This document shows, in pieces, positions 1-9,601 of a stretch of DNA of 64,000 nt (within the stretch, counting starts at the first letter, position 1; each line of letters opens with the position of its first letter). The DNA comes from Calothrix anomala FACHB-343 (GTDB lineage: Bacteria; Cyanobacteriota; Cyanobacteriia; Cyanobacteriales; Nostocaceae). A program made the translations under genes and the position numbers. Location of the stretch: contig NZ_JACJQG010000033.1 of assembly GCF_014696435.1 (NCBI RefSeq), forward strand, positions 27,747-91,746, in the 5' to 3' direction. The notes under the pieces are model-generated. The model made no database searches. It was not told the origin of the DNA and worked only from the letters and a program-made list of their open reading frames with translations.

Positions 1-18
1 TTGTGTCAGAGATTTAAT

Positions 19-1026
19 TTAAAAAGAAATGCCATAACCAATACCAAAAATAAAGCGAGCGCCATCACCTGCATTTCCTGTAATATCGCTCACTGCTGGT
101 GTTATGACTAAAGGAGTGTTTTTAAATGGTGTAATCGATAATCCTAGAGTTAAATCTTGTCCAGTCCATTCGGCGATCGCGTTTACAGGTTGCGCTACTC
201 TTAAGGCTACACTACCAAACACGCCGATAGAATCAACTTTATTATTAATATCAGATTCCGAGCGAAATTGACCGCCACCAATACCAACAGATACATAAAG
301 ACGACTCAAAGGTTTAGTATCGCTATCTTGGAGGCGAAACATTTTAGTAACTACACCATAAGCGCTTGTACCGCCGTCAGTTTCACCAAAAGTCAACACA
401 TTTTTCACGCCAAAAGCTACAGCAAAATCCTCTGGAAGCCGACGATGTAATTTAAAACTGATAGTACCATCTTGAAGATTATCGAGGTCAACAATACCTA
501 AACTGACATCTAAACCTACAGACTTTTGCGCATCACCGAAACCTATACCAAATCCAATCACACCATCAGCTGTATCAGTAAAGCGAGTTCGCGATTGTAA
601 CCCCAAGCCTACAGCCGCACTTCCCCAAGATTTACCATAAGCTGATGGCGTTTGAATCGTGACCCCAGGAGATGTTACTGCACCAGTTCTTTTTTTTCTA
701 AATGCGGCGGGGATTCTTTGCGGTTGAAATGGTTTTTGTTCTGGGGAAGTAGGTTCTATCTGTAAAGGTTGTTGTCCAACTGGCTGTGATGTTGATTCGT
801 TCGTAATTCCCGTTGCTTGAGTTAGATAAAATGGCTCTATCTCTTCAGGGGAAGGTATGGTGAAAGTTATAGATTCTTTACCAAATTCTTCGGGATTCGG
901 CAGTGCCGAAAAATTTTGTAATTTTTCAATCTTACTAGGGACAAATTCATCCTGATAGATAATTTCTGTCGTGTAATTATTACTATTTGTGGTTATAAGC
1001 GGGTATTCTCCTAGAAAGTAAAGCAT
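19..1026 (-). CDS. putative outer-membrane beta-barrel-like protein, unknown function
   Basis: I do not recognise a named family. The protein has 335 residues. The first third (to about residue 115) is low-complexity and rich in Pro, Gln, Thr and Glu. From about residue 125 onward it consists of alternating Gly/aromatic/hydrophobic strands (GFGIGFGD, VSVGIGGGQF, FIFGIGYGISF) and ends in Phe, as outer-membrane beta-barrels usually do. No clear signal peptide is visible at the annotated N-terminus, so the true start could be different or export is atypical. It is transcribed away from the methyltransferase gene across an AT-rich gap. Barrel or surface localisation is inferred from composition only. 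Confidence 0.6.
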   Translation of the reverse strand: MLYFLGEYPLITTNSNNYTTEIIYQDEFVPSKIEKLQNFSALPNPEEFGKESITFTIPSPEEIEPFYLTQATGITNESTSQPVGQQPLQIEPTSPEQKPFQPQRIPAAFRKKRTGAVTSPGVTIQTPSAYGKSWGSAAVGLGLQSRTRFTDTADGVIGFGIGFGDAQKSVGLDVSLGIVDLDNLQDGTISFKLHRRLPEDFAVAFGVKNVLTFGETDGGTSAYGVVTKMFRLQDSDTKPLSRLYVSVGIGGGQFRSESDINNKVDSIGVFGSVALRVAQPVNAIAEWTGQDLTLGLSITPFKNTPLVITPAVSDITGNAGDGARFIFGIGYGISF

Positions 1027-1359
1027 ATTTATCCTAAGCTCATTAATAATTGGTCTTGGTGATATTCTTACTATCTAACCAACAAATAGATCGGATTTCG
1101 TCCCTTGTAACAATTTGATAGTTTTAATCTAGCATTAGTCTTAATTATTACTCTGTTAACAACCGTATTTATATTGAAGCTGTTTCTAAAAAATATTCAC
1201 ATGATTGTATATTGCAATACAAAAAAATCTTATTTAAAACCATAACTAAGTGAATGAAGCAAATTAAGGTAATAATTTAACTTAGCCACTGAATGTTTTA
1301 TAATTAGTTATACTGTCAAGCTAAATTAGCCTAATCCTGACAATTAGCCTTATATAATC
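1027..1359. other. AT-rich divergent intergenic region
   Basis: This 333-bp gap separates two divergently transcribed genes and must hold both promoters. It is strongly AT-rich. I see no ORF, tandem repeat or strong hairpin in it. Confidence 0.6.
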
Positions 1360-2001
1360 ATGAATTCAATCAATCTCTGGACTTCTGCAGAACACGCTTT
1401 GAGATATCTAGCAAAAGCAGATTCTATACCTCACCGTACTGAAGGGGAAGCAGTCTTATTAGAACATGTCCCCAAGACTGTAAAGCGAATTCTGGATTTA
1501 GGAACTGGTGACGGGCGCTTACTAGGATTACTGAAAATTGAGCGTCCGCAAGCGCAGAGTATTGCCATTGATTTTTCTGCAACTATGTTAGAAGCGGTTA
1601 GAACACGTTTCGCTGACGATTCAACTGTACAAGTAATAGCCCATAACTTAGATCAACCTTTACCAGAATTAGGTTCTTTTGATGCAGTGGTTTCCAGCTT
1701 TGCGATCCACCACCTCAGCGACGATCGCAAACTTTCCCTGTACAGAGAAATTTTTCAGATATTAGAACCTGGCGGAATTTTTTGCAATTTAGAACATGTG
1801 GCTTCACCCACACCAGCATTACATGAACATTTTTTACAACAGCTAGGTATCGCACCCGAAAACGACGACCCATCAAATAAACTTTTAGATGTAGAAACAC
1901 AGCTAAATTGGTTACGCAAAATTGGCTTTACCGATGTGGATTGTTACTGGAAGTGGCTAGAACTGGCGTTATTAATTGGGGTGAAACCTGACTCAATTTA
2001 A
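1360..2001 (+). CDS. class I SAM-dependent methyltransferase
   Basis: A 213-residue Rossmann-fold methyltransferase. Motif I is ILDLGTGDGR at residues 44-53 (SAM-binding glycine loop). An acidic strand end follows at about residue 71 (AIDFS), and the motif IV region FDAVVSSFAIHHL is near residues 108-119, with a post-motif at about 135 (LEPGGIFCNLEH). This is the usual order for small cytosolic methyltransferases of the Methyltransf_11/25 type. The substrate cannot be told from sequence. It is followed 50 bp later by the Uma2-type gene on the same strand, so the two could be co-transcribed. Confidence 0.88.
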   Translation: MNSINLWTSAEHALRYLAKADSIPHRTEGEAVLLEHVPKTVKRILDLGTGDGRLLGLLKIERPQAQSIAIDFSATMLEAVRTRFADDSTVQVIAHNLDQPLPELGSFDAVVSSFAIHHLSDDRKLSLYREIFQILEPGGIFCNLEHVASPTPALHEHFLQQLGIAPENDDPSNKLLDVETQLNWLRKIGFTDVDCYWKWLELALLIGVKPDSI

Positions 2002-2051
2002 TATTTGAGTGTAGGATGTGAAATGAAGATAACGATTAAAAAGCGATCGCT

Positions 2052-2603
2052 ATGGTCGTAACTCCAGCAAAGTGGACAATAGAAGAGTACCACCGCATGA
2101 TTGCAGCCGGTATATTAGACAATCGGCTTGTGGAATTGTTGCAGGGAAAGATTATCGAGATGTCACCAGAAGGAGAACCCCACGCCTATTTTAGTAGCGA
2201 AGCCGGGGAATATCTCACGCGATTATTAGGCGATCGCGCGACAATTCGTCCAGCAAAACCAATTACCCTGGTGAATAACTCGGAACCAGAACCAGATATT
2301 GCGATCGTCCAACGTTTAGGGCGTGAATATCTTAATCATCATCCTTATGCGGAAAATATTTTCTGGCTGATTGAATACTCTGATTCCAGCTTAGAAAAAG
2401 ATTTAGAGATAAAAACTAAAATTTATGCTGAAGCGGAAATTCCAGAGTATTGGGTAGTGAATTTAAGAAAAAGGCAGCTTGTAGTATTTAGAGATCCCCA
2501 AGATGGGGAATATGCTTCTAAATCTACACTTACAGGGGGTACTATTTACCCAGTAGCATTTCCAGATATAGCTGTTGCAGTAGATTTAATTGTTAGTTCT
2601 TAG
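2052..2603 (+). CDS. Uma2 family (DUF820) endonuclease-fold protein
   Basis: A 183-residue protein of the Uma2/DUF820 family, which is greatly expanded in filamentous cyanobacteria and has a restriction-endonuclease-like PD-(D/E)xK fold. The family N-terminus (WTIEEYHRMIAAGIL, RLVELLQGKIIEMSP) is intact. The presumed active-site elements are visible: Asp82 in EPEPDIAIV, Glu108 in WLIEYSD, and lysines 116-123 before YAEAEIPEYWVVNL. The start ATG lies directly behind a HIP1 octamer. Physiological substrate and role are unknown for most members; nuclease activity is a fold-based inference. Confidence 0.88.
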   Translation: MVVTPAKWTIEEYHRMIAAGILDNRLVELLQGKIIEMSPEGEPHAYFSSEAGEYLTRLLGDRATIRPAKPITLVNNSEPEPDIAIVQRLGREYLNHHPYAENIFWLIEYSDSSLEKDLEIKTKIYAEAEIPEYWVVNLRKRQLVVFRDPQDGEYASKSTLTGGTIYPVAFPDIAVAVDLIVSS

Positions 2604-2660
2604 AACAAAAATACTGATAATTTTAAATAAGTATCAGCCCAATTTGCCATAATACCTTGT

Positions 2661-4331
2661 ATGGTATTTCTACATCCGCTTTCAGATTTTATTAACTGCA
2701 ATTCTCCTATTAGCAACCCATCGCCTAACTATTACTATGAAGGGTATTGTCCGCAAACTGGGAATTTACTCAGATTACCCCGTACAGCTTTAGTAGAAGC
2801 GATCGCTCAAAGTTTAATGCAACAACTAGCCAAAGATGACCTTTATTCCCAAGAAGGTAAGATGTATGGGGTATTGCTGGTTGAACTACCTACAGGCGAA
2901 CAGCGCATCATCAAAGCTTTCTCTGGTTTACTGAATGGTTGTAGTGTAGCCGCAGGTTGGGTTCCGCCAATTCCAGGGCGCGAAGAAGTTGCTGAACAAG
3001 AAGCTCAAACTTTGGTGGAATTGGCAGATATCAAACAAGAATTGATTAATTTACAGCAAATTCCCCAAAGACAAGAATACGAAAAGCGATCGCAGGAATT
3101 TACACAACAATTACAAGCAATGCGCGATCGCCATCGTCAGCGCAAACATCAACGCCAAGCAGAACGCCAGCACATCTGCAATACAGTCACAGGTGAAGCA
3201 CTGACTATTGCTTTAGAAAAACTTGATGCAGAAAGCCGTCAGGAGGGAATTGCAGAACGCCACCTGAAACGCCAGCAAAATCAAGTATTACAGCCGCTTC
3301 AGCAGGTAATCAGCGCTGCAGATCAACGGATGCTGGAATTAAAACAGCAGCGCAAACAGCGATCGCGCCAACTCCAAACGCAAATGCACGCAGCTTATAC
3401 CCTAATTAATTTTTATGGACAATCGCGATCGCTACAACAATTAATACCATCAGGATTACCCACAGGTACAGGGGATTGTTGCGCCCCTAAACTATTACAA
3501 TATGCAGCGATGCATCATCTCAAACCCTTAGCAATGGCGGAATTTTGGTGGGGTTCTCCATCAATAACTGGAGATAAAATCCCCGGTGAATTTTACGGTG
3601 CTTGTGCAGAACGCTGTCAGCCATTAATGGGATTTTTACTTTCAGGTTTAAAAGAAGTTAACTCTGCAAATCTCTTATCTATTAATATAGAAAAGGACGA
3701 AACACTCTCAATTATTTACGAAGATGAATGGTTAATTGCTATTAATAAACCCGCAGGATTATTATCAGTTCCCGGACGTTATTTAGATACTCAAGATAGT
3801 GTTCTCAGTCGGTTACGCAATATATTACCAGATGGGATGTCACTCAATGCCGTGCATAGACTGGATCGAGACACTTCTGGTATTTTACTTTTGGCACGCG
3901 ATCGCCTAACTTATCGCCAACTCAGCCAACAATTTCAGCAACAGCAAGTTAACAAAATTTATGAAGCTTTACTTTCTGGTATTCTCACTGCTGAGAAAGG
4001 TGTAATTGAACTTCCATTATGGGGAAATCCTGATAATCGCCCCTATCAACAAGTTGATTGGCAATATGGTAAACCCAGCATTACCCATTTTCAAGTAATA
4101 GTGAGAGAAGGAAACTATACCCGCGTTGAATTTAAACCCCTAACAGGACGCACCCATCAAATTAGAGTTCATGCTGCTGATATTCAAGGACTAGCTACAC
4201 CAATTTTAGGAGATAAGTTATATGAGAATAATAGCCAAGTAAATCGCTTACATCTCCATGCTAGAGAAATTAACTTTCAGCATCCCCAGTTAGAAGAAAC
4301 TGTTTATCTACAAATAAAAACGCCATTTTAA
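2661..4331 (+). CDS. RluA family pseudouridine synthase with long N-terminal extension
   Basis: A 556-residue protein. The C-terminal part, from about residue 350, is a RluA-type RNA pseudouridine synthase: IIYEDEWLIAINKPAGLLSVPG, then the catalytic motif HRLDRDTSG with Asp402, and GRTHQIRVHAA near residue 495. It should isomerise uridine to pseudouridine in rRNA or tRNA. The first 340 residues are not part of the canonical catalytic domain: a Gln/Arg/Glu-rich, probably coiled-coil stretch spans about 125-250, followed by a Cys-containing section (TGDCCAPKL, GACAERCQPLMGF). RluA enzymes normally have about 300 residues, so this is a fusion or extended form. Target site not inferable. Confidence 0.9.
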   Translation: MVFLHPLSDFINCNSPISNPSPNYYYEGYCPQTGNLLRLPRTALVEAIAQSLMQQLAKDDLYSQEGKMYGVLLVELPTGEQRIIKAFSGLLNGCSVAAGWVPPIPGREEVAEQEAQTLVELADIKQELINLQQIPQRQEYEKRSQEFTQQLQAMRDRHRQRKHQRQAERQHICNTVTGEALTIALEKLDAESRQEGIAERHLKRQQNQVLQPLQQVISAADQRMLELKQQRKQRSRQLQTQMHAAYTLINFYGQSRSLQQLIPSGLPTGTGDCCAPKLLQYAAMHHLKPLAMAEFWWGSPSITGDKIPGEFYGACAERCQPLMGFLLSGLKEVNSANLLSINIEKDETLSIIYEDEWLIAINKPAGLLSVPGRYLDTQDSVLSRLRNILPDGMSLNAVHRLDRDTSGILLLARDRLTYRQLSQQFQQQQVNKIYEALLSGILTAEKGVIELPLWGNPDNRPYQQVDWQYGKPSITHFQVIVREGNYTRVEFKPLTGRTHQIRVHAADIQGLATPILGDKLYENNSQVNRLHLHAREINFQHPQLEETVYLQIKTPF

Positions 4332-4358
4332 ATTAATACAATTATGCAATAAATAATA

Positions 4359-4457
4359 TACAGTATATTTCAGTTAAGCGCTTTGGGGCATGGCAATGCC
4401 AGTGCCCCTACAATCAACGATCATCTATACTTCGCCAACTGGCAATATATAGCTGTA
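4359..4457. repeat. dispersed TIR element, family C copy 1
   Basis: A member of a family of about 100-130 bp. It begins TACAGTATATTTCA and ends with the imperfect inverse (ATATAGCTGTA). Its core is the near-palindrome GGGGCATGGCAATGCC followed by AGTGCCCCTACAATCAACGA. Related copies are at 54334-54440 and, reversed, 41439-41548; a diverged one is at 46679-46806. No ORF inside. Confidence 0.75.
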
Positions 4458-4482
4458 GCCAGGTAGATTAGGACATCAACCT

Positions 4483-4621
4483 AATACCAATTCAAATAAT
4501 GTTTCCGACAGATAAATTCTTTGTAGGGGCACGGCATCCACAATCTGTTGGCATATCAAATATTTTACTGGTGCCGTGCCCCTACTACCCATCTGTCGCG
4601 TTCTTTTTTCAAAATGGTATA
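4483..4621. repeat. dispersed TIR element, family B copy 1
   Basis: Begins AATACCAATTCAAAT and ends AAAATGGTAT, an inverted repeat of the start. It contains a palindromic centre (GGGGCACGGCATCC versus GGTGCCGTGCCCCT) and CCGACAG/CTGTCGCG inner arms. Other copies are at 41580-41678, 48678-48765 and 57131-57233. Non-coding. Confidence 0.75.
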
Positions 4622-4680
4622 AGATTGCAATAAAAGGCTTTTAAGTCTGTCAACAGTCAACTGTCAACAGCTATACTTTA

Positions 4681-5166
4681 TCATTTGTATATGATAATTA
4701 TGGGTGTCACCTTTGGTTGATTGGGATTGCTGAGATTTAATCTATAATGTACTCTTAAAAATTTGTCATTTCTACCACCTCGGACAGTAACTATATAATT
4801 AGCATTTCGCGAAGAGTCTTTGGCAACTTTTTCAATTACTTTATCTTGAATCAATTGAGCTTGTTTTAATTTTTGCGGCTGTGCATTAAAGGTTGCCAAA
4901 CAAAAAACACCTGTGGCATTAGGAAATTTATATACTTGTAAAAAATATTTTTGCCGATTAACATCAAAAGCAGATGTTAAATATATAGTGCCGCGCTTTT
5001 GAGGGGGAATTTTTCTAAAAACTTCTGGTGTTCTTACATGATACTGGCAATTATTATCAATAATTGGTTCGCCAGCATTAATAGGTTTTGATATAATTGA
5101 TATACTAGCTATGAATAAACTTAAACCTGTTAAGCTCAATCCAATAGATTTTAAGTAAGGGAACAT
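4681..5166 (-). CDS. small exported protein, unknown function
   Basis: I do not recognise this family. I place the start at 5166 because AGGAG lies 8 bases before that ATG; an ATG seven codons further upstream has no comparable ribosome-binding site. The resulting 161-residue protein starts MFPYLKSIGLSLTGLSLFIA, a good signal peptide, then continues with a beta-rich domain containing two cysteines (NNCQYHV and GVFCLATF) that could form a disulfide in the periplasm. The C-terminus carries YIVTVRGGRNDKFLRVHYRL. It stands alone between repeat-rich gaps. Confidence 0.65.
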   Translation of the reverse strand: MFPYLKSIGLSLTGLSLFIASISIISKPINAGEPIIDNNCQYHVRTPEVFRKIPPQKRGTIYLTSAFDVNRQKYFLQVYKFPNATGVFCLATFNAQPQKLKQAQLIQDKVIEKVAKDSSRNANYIVTVRGGRNDKFLRVHYRLNLSNPNQPKVTPIIIIYK

Positions 5167-5187
5167 ATATTTTACTCCTGATTCCAT

Positions 5188-5457
5188 CTCTGGTGACGGA
5201 GTAAAATTTTAGCTAGTTCCTTTAACAATTCAAAATTCAAAATTCAAAATTCTCTCTTGGAAAGTTCTGATCGGAGGAAACCTCCGCTCAGACTTTCCGC
5301 AAAATTAAAGACATTTTCATTCGGAGATTTAAGCCCTAACTAAAAATCTGCTCATTGTAGATGAAGGGATCTTAAAGCCTTGAATGTACGATCAGGTTTT
5401 GCATAAGTACTTAAGAGGCGATCGCACTATTCAAAACCTACATTTTTGCTCTTTGCT
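5188..5457. other. intergenic region with hairpin and dispersed repeat
   Basis: Contains GAATTTT-type heptamer repeats (5228-5252), a long imperfect hairpin at 5259-5298 (arms GGAAAGTTCTGATCGGAGG and CCTCCGCTCAGACTTTCC, loop AAA) and, at 5304-5390, a sequence also present in reverse at 62278-62365 (shared AAAGACATTTTCATTCG). No gene seen. Confidence 0.6.
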
Positions 5458-5928
5458 TTAATCGATTCGACAACGCCCTTCACCATCACAAAGTTGCTGT
5501 TGACGCTGGGAAATAATATCTTGTAACTTCGGTCTTCCTGTCAACGCCAGTCGCCAATCTGCCCAAATTCCATAGAGAAAATCTGCGATCGCGCCTACTA
5601 TCGGTAACTTAGTAACACTATATACCCAACCTATCCCCAGAACCTCATAAACCCGGCGAAACACCTCCACATTCTTTACTACCGTTCCATCAGCTAAAAC
5701 TGCATGGATGCGTCCCATCGCTGTTTCATAGTCAATATTGCCATGTGCTGTTGGGTTATAGTCATTGTCTGCAATATCCACAAAATTCACTAATCCTCGT
5801 CCAGCATCGCGTTTTTGCAGAAAATTCACCTCACGCAGACACAAAGGACATTCACCGTCATACAACAGTTCGATTTTCCATGTGGGTGCAGTCTTGGCAA
5901 TAGAGGATTGAGAATTGAGTGAAGACAT
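5458..5928 (-). CDS. DCC family thiol-disulfide oxidoreductase-like protein (DUF393)
   Basis: A 156-residue protein whose N-terminal motif LLYDGECPLC (residues 21-30) is the DxxCxxC signature of the DCC/DUF393 family, with Cys27 and Cys30 as the probable redox pair. Further family features are NFVDIAD near 49, AMGRIHAV near 70 and VYSVTKLPIVGAIADFLYGIWA with a possible amphipathic or membrane-associated helix. A thioredoxin-like role is inferred from the motif; members are poorly characterised. The C-terminal GEGRC may be a further thiol site. Confidence 0.85.
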   Translation of the reverse strand: MSSLNSQSSIAKTAPTWKIELLYDGECPLCLREVNFLQKRDAGRGLVNFVDIADNDYNPTAHGNIDYETAMGRIHAVLADGTVVKNVEVFRRVYEVLGIGWVYSVTKLPIVGAIADFLYGIWADWRLALTGRPKLQDIISQRQQQLCDGEGRCRID

Positions 5929-6324
5929 AGAGGCGCTTTTATTAAGATTCTTATACTTATATATATATTGTAGAGAAATTCATCGCCGAAAGAATCGCCG
6001 CTTACTGAAAGCCAATGTTGCCAATAGTCCGGGTAAAGCTTGGCATATATATATTGATATCTACCGAGACTGCTACACCCATTACTAAAGTCAGCAGTAA
6101 CCTCGACAAGCCTAACTAAAGACTGCACTAGCTCGTAATTAGCGACTAAACAAACACGCTTTGCAGAAGAAAAAACTGAACCATAGAGAAAAAGTTATAG
6201 TATTTTTGCAAAAACCTTTAGATATAAATTTTTCTATGCCTATTGAAGTAAATACTTATTCACAATTGTTTACAAAGTCGAGTAGAATGACCTTATTCAC
6301 AGATAAGTATTTTTTCTTATTGAC
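5929..6324. other. intergenic region upstream of ndhD
   Basis: A 396-bp gap between the divergent DCC gene and ndhD. It contains an AT-rich stretch at about 6190-6310 that probably holds the ndhD promoter. I see no credible gene; an open stretch of about 100 codons on the minus strand has no family features. Confidence 0.5.
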
Positions 6325-8013
6325 ATGATAGCGGATCGATTTCCCTGGCTTACCGCGATTGTTCTACTGCCACTGGTTGCTTCCCTGCTTATCCCTGCGC
6401 TGCCTGATAAAGATGGCAAACGCGTGCGGTGGTATGCCCTTGGCGTAGGTATCGCAGACTTTGTTTTAATGTGCTATGCCTTTTGGAAGCATTACGATGC
6501 CAGCAGTGCTAGTTTTCAACTCGTGGAAAATTATGCCTGGCTGCCCCAGTTAGGTCTTAACTGGGCTGTATCGGTCGATGGGCTATCAGTCCCATTGGTA
6601 CTGCTAGCAGGATTTGTCACCACACTCTCCATGTTTTCTGCGTGGCAAGTCGATCGCAGACCAAAACTATTCTACTTTTTAATGTTGGTTCTGTATTCAG
6701 CACAGATTGGGGTATTCGTTGCTCAAGACTTGCTGCTGTTCTTCATCATGTGGGAAGTCGAGCTGATTCCCGTCTACCTCCTCGTCTGTATTTGGGGCGG
6801 ACAAAAGCGCCGCTACGCAGCAACTAAATTTTTGTTATATACCGCAGCCGCTTCTATATTTATTCTCGTCGCCGCATTGGCAATGGCGCTCTCCGGTGGC
6901 GGTACCATGACTTTTGATATGGCTGCTTTGGGAATGAAAGATTTCCCCCTGGGTCTAGAACTGTTGCTCTATGCAGGATTATTAATAGCCTTTGGTGTTA
7001 AGCTGGCTATTTTCCCGCTCCACACTTGGTTACCTGATGCTCACGGTGAAGCTTCTGCGCCCGTATCAATGATTTTGGCTGGCGTACTTCTAAAAATGGG
7101 TGGATACGGTCTAATTCGCTTAAATTTAGAACTTTTACCCGACGCTCACGTATACTTTGCCCCTGTTTTAGCTATCTTAGGTGTTGTTAACATTATCTAC
7201 GGCGCGCTGAACTCCTTTGCCCAAACCAACATGAAGCGCCGCTTGGCTTATTCCTCAATTTCCCACATGGGCTTTGTATTGTTGGGAATTGCTTCTTTCA
7301 CCGATTTGGGAATCAATGGCGCAATGTTGCAGATGATTTCCCACGGTTTGATTGCTTCAGTCCTGTTCTTCTTAGCAGGTGTGACTTACGACCGTACTCA
7401 TACAATGGCAATGGAAAGTATGGGCGGTATCGGTCAAGCAATGCCTAAAGTATTTGCTCTGTTTACCATCGGTGCAATGGCTTCTCTGGCTCTCCCTGGA
7501 ATGAGCGGCTTTGTCGGCGAGCTTTCGGTATTCGTTGGTGTAACTACTAGCGATATTTACAGTTCGACTTTCTGCACAGTGACAGTTTTCCTCGCGGCTG
7601 TGGGCGTAATTCTCACGCCAATCTATCTCCTTTCCATGTTGCGCCAGGTATTTTATGGCACTGGTCAAGCGCCTACCTGCGACCTGACAGATGGCGGATT
7701 TAAGAATGACGAAGCAGAAGAAGCTGTATGTTTTGGTACAGATTGCGTTCTACCTACCCAAGCAGTGTATAGAGATGCTAGCCCTCGTGAAGTGTTTATT
7801 GCTGCCTGCTTTATCGTGTTAATTATCGGCATTGGCTTTTATCCCAAGGTAGCGATGCAGATGTACGATGTGAAGACTGTGGCAATCAATGCTCAGGTAC
7901 GCGAATCTTACACTGTCATTTCCCAAGCCAATCCCCGGATTTACGCTAGTGGATTTTTAGCTCCCCAGATTACAGAACCGGAAATCTCACCAGTTTTGGC
8001 AACTATGAAGTAA
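6325..8013 (+). CDS. ndhD: NAD(P)H-quinone oxidoreductase subunit 4 (NDH-1 chain D)
   Basis: A 562-residue polytopic thylakoid protein of the proton-pumping NuoM/NdhD family, part of the cyanobacterial NDH-1 complex in cyclic electron flow and respiration. Recognisable signatures are [17 protein letters not shown] at the N-terminus, [16 protein letters not shown] with the conserved membrane Glu, [19 protein letters not shown], and the loop [20 protein letters not shown]. About 14 hydrophobic segments are seen. An acidic, Cys-containing loop near residues 450-480 precedes the last membrane helix. ndhF is not adjacent in this window. It resembles the respiratory NdhD1/D2 type more than the CO2-uptake types, but that assignment is tentative. 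Confidence 0.95.
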   Translation: MIADRFPWLTAIVLLPLVASLLIPALPDKDGKRVRWYALGVGIADFVLMCYAFWKHYDASSASFQLVENYAWLPQLGLNWAVSVDGLSVPLVLLAGFVTTLSMFSAWQVDRRPKLFYFLMLVLYSAQIGVFVAQDLLLFFIMWEVELIPVYLLVCIWGGQKRRYAATKFLLYTAAASIFILVAALAMALSGGGTMTFDMAALGMKDFPLGLELLLYAGLLIAFGVKLAIFPLHTWLPDAHGEASAPVSMILAGVLLKMGGYGLIRLNLELLPDAHVYFAPVLAILGVVNIIYGALNSFAQTNMKRRLAYSSISHMGFVLLGIASFTDLGINGAMLQMISHGLIASVLFFLAGVTYDRTHTMAMESMGGIGQAMPKVFALFTIGAMASLALPGMSGFVGELSVFVGVTTSDIYSSTFCTVTVFLAAVGVILTPIYLLSMLRQVFYGTGQAPTCDLTDGGFKNDEAEEAVCFGTDCVLPTQAVYRDASPREVFIAACFIVLIIGIGFYPKVAMQMYDVKTVAINAQVRESYTVISQANPRIYASGFLAPQITEPEISPVLATMK

Positions 8014-8045
8014 GCTTTTCGACCTCTATTATCTGTTGAAAATGT

Positions 8046-8080
8046 AGCGATCGCTCTTTGTGGGGCGATCGCTTTTTTTT
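8046..8080 (+). terminator. rho-independent terminator built from two HIP1 octamers
   Basis: AGCGATCGC at 8046-8054 pairs with GCGATCGCT at 8065-8073 across a 10-base loop, followed directly by a run of eight T. It lies 33 bp after the ndhD stop, a standard intrinsic terminator placement. Confidence 0.8.
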
Positions 8081-8138
8081 GCTTATATATCTGTATAAAA
8101 CATCTATCTATAGATATAAATCCTGAAAAATGCTTTGT

Positions 8139-8244
8139 TATACCAATTCTCCAAAATGCAGCAACAGATGCCAGATCAAAAACCCTTGCTATATATGGCT
8201 TTCTTAATTTTGAATTTTGAATTTTGAATTTTGAATTGGTATTA
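8139..8244. repeat. dispersed TIR element, family D copy 1
   Basis: Starts TATACCAATTC and ends with its inverse AATTGGTATTA, preceded by GAATTTT heptamers. The core CAGCAACAGATGCCA recurs in copies at 43885-44004 and, reversed, 61232-61330. Non-coding. Confidence 0.75.
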
Positions 8245-8567
8245 CCTCTACTTTTCCCATGAAGGATTGACGGGAATGAATTTAAATATGATATGATTTG
8301 TCCTGTGCAAATGTTATGATTTGTAACGTAACTCTAATTTACTCTCTAGTAGATTATTTGCTGGCTTAGGCTAAAACAGCTTAATTTAGAGGTATAAAGC
8401 CAATTAAATCAAGTAAAATTTTTGCATAAAAGATTTTTGCTTAATAAAGTTAACATTTCGTTAACTAATGGTTCATATATATTTAAATTCAGAATTTTTC
8501 GGAATTACTGAGATAAATATATGAAATACTGAGCATTAATTTTACTTGAGTTAAGAGGAATAATACT

Positions 8568-8691
8568 AAGCTAATGCGCGTCTAAATTGCATAACTACTA
8601 ATAAGGGCTGTCAACAGTCAACAGTCAACAGTCAACAGCCAACAGTCAACAGCCCTCACTATGGATTGTGCAACTTAAAAGCAGAATACCT
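8568..8691. repeat. dispersed element with heptamer core, family A copy 1 (reverse)
   Basis: Reads AAGCTAATGC, then ATTGCATAACTACTAATAAG, then GGGCTGTCAACA followed by GTCAACA heptamers, then AGCCCTCACTATGGATTGTG and CAACTTAAAAGCAGAATA. The arms GGGCTGT/ACAGCCC and the ends are inverted. Copies: 31437-31547, 39761-39847 (shortened) and 55948-56055, all in the other orientation. Confidence 0.8.
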
Positions 8692-9601
8692 TATCATCCT
8701 GAATAGAAGGTAGTCAGTCTTCTTAGTTTCTAGCCATTTTATGGTTTGGGACTAATGCTAAAAAACAACAATTTGAGGATTAATTATGGCTGTAATCTCA
8801 AATGTCAGTCTGAAGATAGACAAGATGAGTAATCTACTAAGATAGGATTTTTGCACAGTCGAAAAATCGGAAAATTGTTAGAGAAAAATACAGTGGAGTT
8901 AACGATCATTTAAGTAAAATTACTCAAAATCCACTGTCATCTTGAGCCAAAAAGAATGTAACGAGTAGCCATAGAAGGTTTAATCGTAATGCTAAACAAC
9001 ACCGAACTTCAGGTAAATCAGGGTGCTAATCTCAAATTAAAACTGGGAGAAGAACAAGACGAACTTTTCTCCAGGACAGCAGTTTGCCGAAATCGCACCA
9101 TTGGTAAACCACTAAAGTTAAGCATAGTGGTAAGTAAGTCGGTGCAATGAAATATAACTAGTAAAGGCTGTCATTTGTCCTTTGTCATTAGTCATTGGTA
9201 AGAGTTTGAAGGCTATTTACATAAAGTACATAGTTTAGTGCAATTACCGACTTACTTATAAATCTGAATTCAGAGGAAATATTCTGCTTGTTCAAGTCAA
9301 CAATTCTAGAAGAAAGAATGCAAGCGTTATGGCGCGATATTGCAAATGTGACTAGTTGACTAGTTTTGAGTTTCTCCTGAATGAAAGATTAAGCCACCTA
9401 AATAATTTACTCAAATGAATGGTGTTGTTTAATAACAATGCCACACAGTAATAGAAGTCAGCTTTTTTATAAAAAGCTGGTTTTGTGATGCCTTTAATCT
9501 CAAACATTAAAGAGTATTATTTCCTGCTGGCTTGCATTAGGGTAAAGCGGAATTTTTACCAGAATTCCACAATTTTTTAATTTCCAGAGAGGTCAAAAGA
9601 C
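8692..9601. other. long AT-rich leader/intergenic region upstream of mysA
   Basis: Over 900 bp without a convincing gene except one 53-codon ORF (listed separately). A perfect hairpin CAGCTTTTT/AAAAAGCTG lies at 9459-9479. A purine-rich ribosome-binding site, AGAGAGG, at 9586-9592 sits nine bases before the mysA ATG. UV- or light-responsive control of the mys genes would have to act here, but I cannot point to an operator. Confidence 0.5.
8989..9150 (+). CDS. possible small protein, 53 residues
   Basis: An ATG ORF preceded by AGAAGG. The peptide begins MLNNTELQVNQGANLKLKLG and ends LSIVVSKSVQ. It has ordinary amino-acid composition rather than repeat-derived composition, which is the only argument that it may be real. 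No family recognised. It lies in the long gap upstream of mysA. Equally likely to be a chance ORF or the remains of a gene. Confidence 0.25.
   Translation: MLNNTELQVNQGANLKLKLGEEQDELFSRTAVCRNRTIGKPLKLSIVVSKSVQ

Noticed and set aside
5826-6128. 100-codon minus-strand ORF upstream of and overlapping the DCC gene
   Set aside because: It overlaps the well-supported DCC protein in another frame and shows no family feature.
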